A stretch of DNA of 64,000 bases, taken from an uncultured Sphingomonadaceae bacterium (GTDB taxonomy: Bacteria; Pseudomonadota; Alphaproteobacteria; Sphingomonadales; Sphingomonadaceae). Positions 58,859 through 64,000 of this stretch are shown here, in pieces (position 1 is the stretch's first letter; each line of letters begins with the position of its first letter). Both the position numbers and the translations under genes were made by a program. The stretch covers positions 1,487,501 to 1,551,500 of the forward strand of contig CANNCV010000001.1 in NCBI GenBank assembly GCA_947503245.1, written 5' to 3'. Under the pieces are notes generated by a model, which was not told where the DNA came from, searched no databases, and was given only the letters and a program-made list of their open reading frames with translations.

Positions 58859-61128
58859 GCGATATGACAGGAGAACCGCAGGGCACAGAAGCTCCCAAAC
58901 CCGAAAAGAAAAAGGGCAAATGGTCCCGCCGTGCCTTTATTGGCGCTGGCATTTTGACCGGTGGTGCATTGGTTGTGGGTGTTGCCATTCGTTCAGGCAA
59001 GCCGAGCGAGCGACTGCAAAAACTGATGGCCAGCGGCGATAATGAGATGCTGATCAACAGTTTCGTCAAAATTGATAAAGACAATATTGTTACCGCCGTG
59101 GTGCCACATGTTGAAATGGGGCAGGGATCGCAAACCGTTTTAGCGCAGATGCTGGCTGACGAAATGGACGCCAATTGGGAAGATGTGCGCATATTGGAAG
59201 CACCGGGCGATTCTGCTTATGTGTCGAAAGATATTGCCCGTGAATATCAAATGCCTAATCTGAAAGTTCCAGAAATTCTTGAGCCAACTCTGGACGGTAC
59301 ATTATTCCAAATAGCCAATATGATGGGCCTGCAAATCACTGGCGGCAGCTTTTCAATACGCGGCACTGGCCAGCGCGGTATGCGCACGGCAGGTGCGGCA
59401 GCACGGCAAATGCTTGTTGCTGCTGCGGCGGAGCAATGGGGAGTTCCAGAAGAGCAGATCACAGTCGATAAGGGCATTATCGCGCACAAGGCCAGCGGTA
59501 AAAGTGCGAAGTTCGGACAGTTTGCGGGCGCAGCGGCAGAACAATCATTGCCAGCATTGCCCAAGTTGAAAACACCTGATCAATTCACCCTTATGGGTAA
59601 GCCATTACAGCGGCATGATATTCCCGCCAAAGTTGATGGTAGTGCAGTCTTTGGCATTGATGCCAAAATCCCGGGCGAGAAATTAAGCTATGCTGCGGTA
59701 AAGGCACCGCCGGTTGTAGGGGCATCTATAACTGCCATGGATTCAGATGCTGCGAAAGCCATGCCGGGTGTGCAGCAAATTTTGAATATGGGTGATTTTG
59801 TTGCCGTGGTTGCCAATGGCTATTGGCAGGCGCAGCAAGCACTCAACACGATAAAATTGAGCTATAGCAAGACCGATGCAGACAGCCTGGATGCCGATGC
59901 TATCTTTGCACGTTATGCCAAAGCGCTGGATGAAGTGGGTGATGATGGCGGCGATGTCGAAACGCAGACAGGTGATGCCAATGCCAGTTATGCCAAAGCC
60001 GCCAAGCAGATTAGTGCAGAATATCGCGCACCGTTTCTGGCCCATGCGACTATGGAACCGCAAAACTGCACAGCTTGGGTTAAAAGTGATGGCAGCTGTG
60101 ATGTCTATGCCGGTTCGCAATCTCCGTTAAAGGCCCGCAAGGTCGCTGCGGACACATTGGGCATTGATTTGGAGCAGGTGAATTACACCAACACCTATTT
60201 GGGCGGAGGCTTTGGCCGCCGTGCAGAGGTGGACAATATTGTTATGGCGGTTCGCATAGCTAAGGCGACGGGTTATCCAGTGAAATTGATCTGGTCACGT
60301 GAGGAAGACACCGCGCAGGATTTCTATCGTCCTTCAGCAACCAGCCGTTTTTCTGCGGGCCTTGATGATAAAGGCAAGGTTGTAAGCTGGAATAATATTC
60401 ACACTCATTTGTTCGACCCGCAAGAGGCACCGCAAGTTCCTTATTATGACATTCCCAACAATTTGGTCCGTAAGGTGGAAGTGCCGATGCATTTACGCTT
60501 TGGCCCATGGCGGTCAGTCGATCACAGCCAGCATGCTTTCTTTATTGAGAGTTTTTTGGATGAGGTTGCGTCTGAGGCAGGGGAAGATAGCTATCAGATG
60601 CGCCGTAAGTTGCTTGCCAAATCACCGCGCCATTTGGCCGTGCTCGATAAAGTTGCGAAAATGGCTGGTTGGGGCCGCACTATGCCCAAAGGCACAGGCC
60701 TAGGTATCGCGTTGGTGCCATCATTCGGTTCGATTGTGGCCGAAGTGGCTGAGGTCGATCTGACGGGTAAAAAACCGCGCGTTACCAAAGTTTGGTGCTG
60801 TGCAGACCCCGGCTATGCGATGAATATTGATGGCTTTGTTGCGCAGATGGAAAGCGGTATCATCTATGGACTGACCGCTACCCTTTATGGCGAGATCAGC
60901 CTGAAAAAAGGTGCGGTACAGCAGAGCAATTTCCATGATTATAAGATGCTGCGCATGGATGAAGCCCCGCAGATTTTTGTCGAGGTTATCAATGGCGATC
61001 CGGAAAGATTGGGCGGTGCAGGTGAACCTGGCCTGCCTCCGCTAGCGCCTGCTGTAACCAATGCAATTTTTGCAGCCAGCGGTAAGCGCATTCGTGAATT
61101 GCCATTGTCCAAACACCGCATTGTATAA
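58855..61128 (+). CDS. Molybdopterin-binding subunit of a xanthine-dehydrogenase-family oxidoreductase (IorB type)
   Basis: 757 residues. A twin-arginine signal ([20 protein letters not shown], about 22-41) predicts export. Mo-cofactor segments: [74 protein letters not shown] and [20 protein letters not shown], whose Glu is the likely catalytic base. The family includes isoquinoline 1-oxidoreductase and membrane aldehyde dehydrogenases; the substrate here is not decided. A periplasmic enzyme delivering electrons to the cytochrome c gene that follows is the simplest reading. Confidence 0.9.
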   Translation: MSDMTGEPQGTEAPKPEKKKGKWSRRAFIGAGILTGGALVVGVAIRSGKPSERLQKLMASGDNEMLINSFVKIDKDNIVTAVVPHVEMGQGSQTVLAQMLADEMDANWEDVRILEAPGDSAYVSKDIAREYQMPNLKVPEILEPTLDGTLFQIANMMGLQITGGSFSIRGTGQRGMRTAGAAARQMLVAAAAEQWGVPEEQITVDKGIIAHKASGKSAKFGQFAGAAAEQSLPALPKLKTPDQFTLMGKPLQRHDIPAKVDGSAVFGIDAKIPGEKLSYAAVKAPPVVGASITAMDSDAAKAMPGVQQILNMGDFVAVVANGYWQAQQALNTIKLSYSKTDADSLDADAIFARYAKALDEVGDDGGDVETQTGDANASYAKAAKQISAEYRAPFLAHATMEPQNCTAWVKSDGSCDVYAGSQSPLKARKVAADTLGIDLEQVNYTNTYLGGGFGRRAEVDNIVMAVRIAKATGYPVKLIWSREEDTAQDFYRPSATSRFSAGLDDKGKVVSWNNIHTHLFDPQEAPQVPYYDIPNNLVRKVEVPMHLRFGPWRSVDHSQHAFFIESFLDEVASEAGEDSYQMRRKLLAKSPRHLAVLDKVAKMAGWGRTMPKGTGLGIALVPSFGSIVAEVAEVDLTGKKPRVTKVWCCADPGYAMNIDGFVAQMESGIIYGLTATLYGEISLKKGAVQQSNFHDYKMLRMDEAPQIFVEVINGDPERLGGAGEPGLPPLAPAVTNAIFAASGKRIRELPLSKHRIV

Positions 61129-61141
61129 AAAGGTGATGACC

Positions 61142-61612
61142 ATGCTATCCCAAATGTCTCGTCCTTTGTTTATCGGGCTATCCTGTCTGCTAATCAGCTC
61201 TTGCGGTTCAGCGACAGCGCCTGAACCAGTTGAACAGATTATCGTCAGTGAACCCGGCGCAGAAAAACTAGCGGCAAATTCTGATGGCGGCACCAATACG
61301 CAAGATTTGGCAGCAGCTGGTGAGGCGGCATTTGCTATCTGCACAGGCTGTCATGTTGTTGAGTCAGGCGCTGCTTCAACTGTTGGCCCTAATTTGCATA
61401 ATGTACTGGGCCGTAAGGCTGGTTCAGTTGAGGGCTATACTTATTCTGAGGCATTGGCCGGATCTGACATTGTGTGGAGCGAAGCCGAGTTGGACGCTTT
61501 CATTGCTGACCCGCAGGGCAAAATTGCCGGTACAAATATGGTTGCTGGCGCTGTGAGCGATGCAGATTCTCGTGCGGCCATCATTGCCTATCTCGCTGCG
61601 CAATCAAATTAA
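61142..61612 (+). CDS. Lipoprotein cytochrome c, electron acceptor of the molybdenum hydroxylase
   Basis: 156 residues from the ATG at 61142 (AAGGTG six bases upstream; an ATG at 61136 is possible). Lipobox LLISSC with Cys21, linker 22-55, haem site CTGCH (67-71), [14 protein letters not shown], likely axial Met133 in GTNMV. It resembles the cytochrome at 18417 in build and core sequence (R-AGSV-G--YS-A, W-E--L-----DP-G-). Position 13 bases after the Mo subunit suggests it accepts its electrons. Confidence 0.88.
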   Translation: MLSQMSRPLFIGLSCLLISSCGSATAPEPVEQIIVSEPGAEKLAANSDGGTNTQDLAAAGEAAFAICTGCHVVESGAASTVGPNLHNVLGRKAGSVEGYTYSEALAGSDIVWSEAELDAFIADPQGKIAGTNMVAGAVSDADSRAAIIAYLAAQSN

Positions 61613-61644
61613 CGCAAGCCACCATAAGCGGCGACAGAAGATGA

Positions 61645-62604
61645 GTGATCTGCGTGGATAATGATCGCATATTCTCATTCCTCACGCAGGAACTTGCCGC
61701 AAAACGCTCGGCCATATTGGTGACCGTTATTTCTGTGACGGGTTCTTCCATGCGTGACCCGGGCGCGCATATGGCCGTCGCGCAAGATGGTCGCTTTACA
61801 GGCTCTTTATCGGGAGGTTGCATCGAAAATGCAGTGGTTGCTGAGGCACTGCAATGCCTTGAACAGGGTGAGGCAAAAATTGTCCGCTTCGGTCAAGGTT
61901 CCCCCTATATTGACATCAAACTGCCCTGTGGCGGCGGGTTGGATATTCATTTTCAACCGCTGCGCGATAATGATTTTGCCGCGCAATGCCTGAATGCAGT
62001 GCAATCACGCGCACCATTTTCCATGAGATTATCTACGGGCGAAGCAGTGCCTGAATTTGTCGATCATTGGCAACCCAATGGTTTTGATGCACAAAGTGAT
62101 CAACATGTTATCGGTCATTGGCCACCGCCACGATTGATGCTTATTGGTCATGGTGCGGCCATGCTGCGTTTGGCCAATTTGGCGCAAGCCATAGACGTTG
62201 GCGTTATAACAGCTACCCCGCAAACCGATCTTCATGATCAGTTTTTGGCAATGGACATTGACGGCCGCTATCTCAACGCAGTGGACGATGTGGAAGCGAT
62301 ATTAAGCGATCGCTGGACCGCTATTGTCTCTCTGTTTCACGATCATGATTGGGAGGTGCATCTGCTCGCCGCAGCATTGGCCAAGCCGCATTTTTATATC
62401 GGTGCGATGGGCGGCAGAACTGCCCAATTAAAGCGTATGGAAATGTTACAAGATCAGGGGATTTCTTCAGATGTGATCAAAACAATCCGTGCGCCAATAG
62501 GCCTTTTTCACTCTGCCAGAGACCCGGATACATTGGCTATTTCAACCTTGGCTGAAATTGTGAAGTTCTATCAAAATACTGATTTTTCAAGTGACTATGG
62601 TTGA
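61645..62604 (+). CDS. XdhC-family molybdenum cofactor maturation protein
   Basis: 319 residues (start GTG at 61645 or GTG at 61654). N-terminal XdhC domain: ILVTVISVTGSSMRDPGAHMAV, GSLSGGCIENAVVAEAL, LPCGGGLDIHFQP; C-terminal Rossmann domain: LMLIGHGAAMLRLANLAQ, FYIGAMGGRTAQLKRMEML and IRAPIGLFHSARDPDTLAIS. XdhC proteins bind sulfurated Mo cofactor and insert it into hydroxylases. Confidence 0.9.
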   Translation: MICVDNDRIFSFLTQELAAKRSAILVTVISVTGSSMRDPGAHMAVAQDGRFTGSLSGGCIENAVVAEALQCLEQGEAKIVRFGQGSPYIDIKLPCGGGLDIHFQPLRDNDFAAQCLNAVQSRAPFSMRLSTGEAVPEFVDHWQPNGFDAQSDQHVIGHWPPPRLMLIGHGAAMLRLANLAQAIDVGVITATPQTDLHDQFLAMDIDGRYLNAVDDVEAILSDRWTAIVSLFHDHDWEVHLLAAALAKPHFYIGAMGGRTAQLKRMEMLQDQGISSDVIKTIRAPIGLFHSARDPDTLAISTLAEIVKFYQNTDFSSDYG

Positions 62605-63202
62605 TAGTAATCAGGTTTTCTTGGCGGTTTTGGCGGCAGGTGCATCAGCGCGATTTGGTAGAATGGATAAGTTGGCCGCTCCATTGCATGGCAAGATGCT
62701 GGGGCTGCATATCACAGATAGTTTATCAGCTATGTCATGGGGCTGGCAGGCTGTGATATGTTCTGAACGGTTTACAAAATGTGCAGATGGCTGGCGGCGA
62801 AGCGGATATGTTTTGATTGAAAACCTGCACGCGCATTTGGGAATGGGGCATTCAGTGGCCTTGGCTGCCAAGCGGGCCAAGGCAGTACAAGCCAAAGCCT
62901 TGATAATCGTTTTGGCTGATATGCCTTTCATCACTATAGAGCATGTACAGAGTATCTTTCAGGCTGTGAATAGCGACACTGGTTCTGCGTTAATTGCTTC
63001 CACAGATGGCGCAAAGAATTCGCCGCCTGCATTATTTGGCGCTGAACATTTTGATGCGCTCATGCAGCTTGAAGGCGATATCGGCGCGCGGGCATTATTG
63101 CAAAACGCGCATAGTGTGGATGCAAAAGCGGAATTGCTGGTGGATATAGATACGCCGCAGACTTTGGCGGCGTGTAATGAGGCTGCTCAGCACAAGCTCT
63201 AA
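62597..63202 (+). CDS. MocA/MobA-like nucleotidyltransferase (molybdenum cofactor cytidylyltransferase type)
   Basis: 201 residues from the ATG at 62597 (a GTG at 62591 is possible). Nucleotide-binding LAAGASARFGRMDKLAAPLHGK (about 11-32), GMGHSVALAAKRA, IIVLADMPFI, and GDIGARALLQ near the end. Probably transfers CMP to molybdopterin for the hydroxylase encoded upstream. It overlaps xdhC by eight bases and meets rodA tail to tail with a four-base overlap. Confidence 0.87.
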   Translation: MVDSNQVFLAVLAAGASARFGRMDKLAAPLHGKMLGLHITDSLSAMSWGWQAVICSERFTKCADGWRRSGYVLIENLHAHLGMGHSVALAAKRAKAVQAKALIIVLADMPFITIEHVQSIFQAVNSDTGSALIASTDGAKNSPPALFGAEHFDALMQLEGDIGARALLQNAHSVDAKAELLVDIDTPQTLAACNEAAQHKL

Positions 63203-64000
63203 AAAGAGCGAAAGCCAGCAGCAGGCGTGTTTCTGATTTGTCGGTCAATCGACATCAATACGCCAACGCAGATCATAATGGTCAGCATGGATGAACCGCC
63301 ATGGCTTAAAAAGGGCAGGGGAATACCAACAACAGGGGCAAGGCCCATTACCATCATCAGGTTAATCGCCGCATATAGGAAGATGGTCATTGTCAGCCCA
63401 CCAGCGCACAGCTTTTGAAAGCGTGATGGCGCTTTAATGGCCAAATTCCAGCCCCAGCGCAGCAACAGGAAGAAACCAAAAATAACGGCAAACCCGCCAA
63501 TCAAACCCCATTCTTCAGCCATTGTAGCAAATACAAAATCTGTATGCCCTTCCGGCAAATAGTCCAAATGGCTTTGTGATCCATTCAAAAAGCCCTTGCC
63601 GCTAATCCCGCCTGAACCAATCGCAATTTGTGACTGGGTGATGTGATAGCCAGAACCAAGAGGATCTTCCTCAGGATTGAGAAAGGTCGTAACACGGCGT
63701 TGTTGATAGGGTTCCAGCGCGAAGAAAAATGCAAGCGGCGCAGTTATTGCAACCATAATGCCAGCGCCAACAAAAAGCCGCATCGGCAGGCCAGCGAGGA
63801 ATGCAACAGTTATGGCGCCAACGCAGATGGTGATGGTTGTGCCCAAATCAGGTTGTAGCAAAACCAGAGAGGCAGGCATGCCCATTAGCACCAGAAGTGG
63901 CCAGATAGCAGCAAAACTGCGTATATCACCGCGCGGCAAAACGTCATAAAACCTAGCAATGGCAAGGACGATAGCAGGTTTCATAAGCTCTGAAGGCTGG
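63199..64000 (-). CDS. rodA: Rod-shape peptidoglycan polymerase RodA (SEDS family), C-terminal part, runs off the right edge
   Basis: The frame continues past base 64000 (QPSELMKPAIVLAIARFYD at the edge is the family motif, so an ATG at 63984 is internal). About 266 codons are present. Visible: VLLQPDLGTTITICVG, GSGYHITQSQIAIGSGGISGKGF, LDYLPEGHTDFVFATMAEEWGLIGG and VVGIPLPFLSHGGSSMLTIM. RodA polymerises glycan strands with PBP2 for cell elongation. It is a housekeeping gene and marks the right limit of the accessory region. Confidence 0.95.
   Translation of the reverse strand, partial: QPSELMKPAIVLAIARFYDVLPRGDIRSFAAIWPLLVLMGMPASLVLLQPDLGTTITICVGAITVAFLAGLPMRLFVGAGIMVAITAPLAFFFALEPYQQRRVTTFLNPEEDPLGSGYHITQSQIAIGSGGISGKGFLNGSQSHLDYLPEGHTDFVFATMAEEWGLIGGFAVIFGFFLLLRWGWNLAIKAPSRFQKLCAGGLTMTIFLYAAINLMMVMGLAPVVGIPLPFLSHGGSSMLTIMICVGVLMSIDRQIRNTPAAGFRSF

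Overview
The window comes from an aerobic anoxygenic phototrophic alphaproteobacterium, most likely of the Sphingomonadales. The evidence is a complete purple-bacterial photosynthesis gene cluster (PGC) with pufBALM but no pufQ, pufX or pufC, the aerobic cyclase AcsF rather than BchE, PpsR/PpaA regulators, and the carotenoid genes crtC, crtD and crtF. Base composition looks moderate (near half GC by eye). I see no LH2 (puc) genes, no CRISPR array and no RNA gene.

Layout. 1-3.6 kb: the N-terminal part of a type III-like restriction endonuclease runs off the left edge, followed by decayed mobile DNA (broken ArdC-type antirestriction gene, broken MobF relaxase, broken integrase). 3.6-4.6 kb: a protein resembling the LEG1 family, known mainly from animals. 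4.7-16.8 kb: a three-gene operon (read right to left) of a TpsB outer-membrane translocator, a 2408-residue TpsA exoprotein and an exported TPR-CHAT putative protease; this is the best candidate for an uncharacterised system. 17.2-19 kb: a secreted GH11 xylanase and a lipoprotein cytochrome c, each ended by a clear terminator.

19.1-56.9 kb: the PGC. A long minus-strand superoperon runs bchF-N-B-H-L-M-lhaA-puhA-B-C-orf-acsF-puhE-hemA. Divergent from it are ppaA-ppsR, then bchG-MFS-bchP-tspO-orf. Then come, on the minus strand, crtF, bchC-X-Y-Z and pufB-A-L-M; divergently crtD-crtC; and finally bchI-D-O plus a 52-residue membrane peptide on the minus strand. Candidate PpsR operators (TGT-N12-ACA) sit in front of bchC (tandem), between crtF and crtD, in front of bchG, in front of bchI, and (one mismatch) between bchF and ppaA. 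Together they suggest a redox/light regulon controlled from inside the cluster.

57-63.2 kb: an FAD monooxygenase, then a molybdenum-hydroxylase operon (2Fe-2S subunit, Tat-exported Mo subunit, lipoprotein cytochrome c, XdhC-like and MocA-like cofactor maturation proteins). 63.2-64 kb: RodA, running off the right edge.

The genes cooperate as follows: HemA makes 5-aminolevulinate; BchIDH, BchM, AcsF, BchLNB, BchF, BchXYZ, BchC, BchG and BchP carry the magnesium branch to bacteriochlorophyll a; CrtCDF finish acyclic carotenoids; PufLM/PuhA and PufBA form the RC-LH1 complex with the assembly factors LhaA, PuhB, PuhC and PuhE. Function calls are from recognised sequence motifs and gene order only; no search was run.
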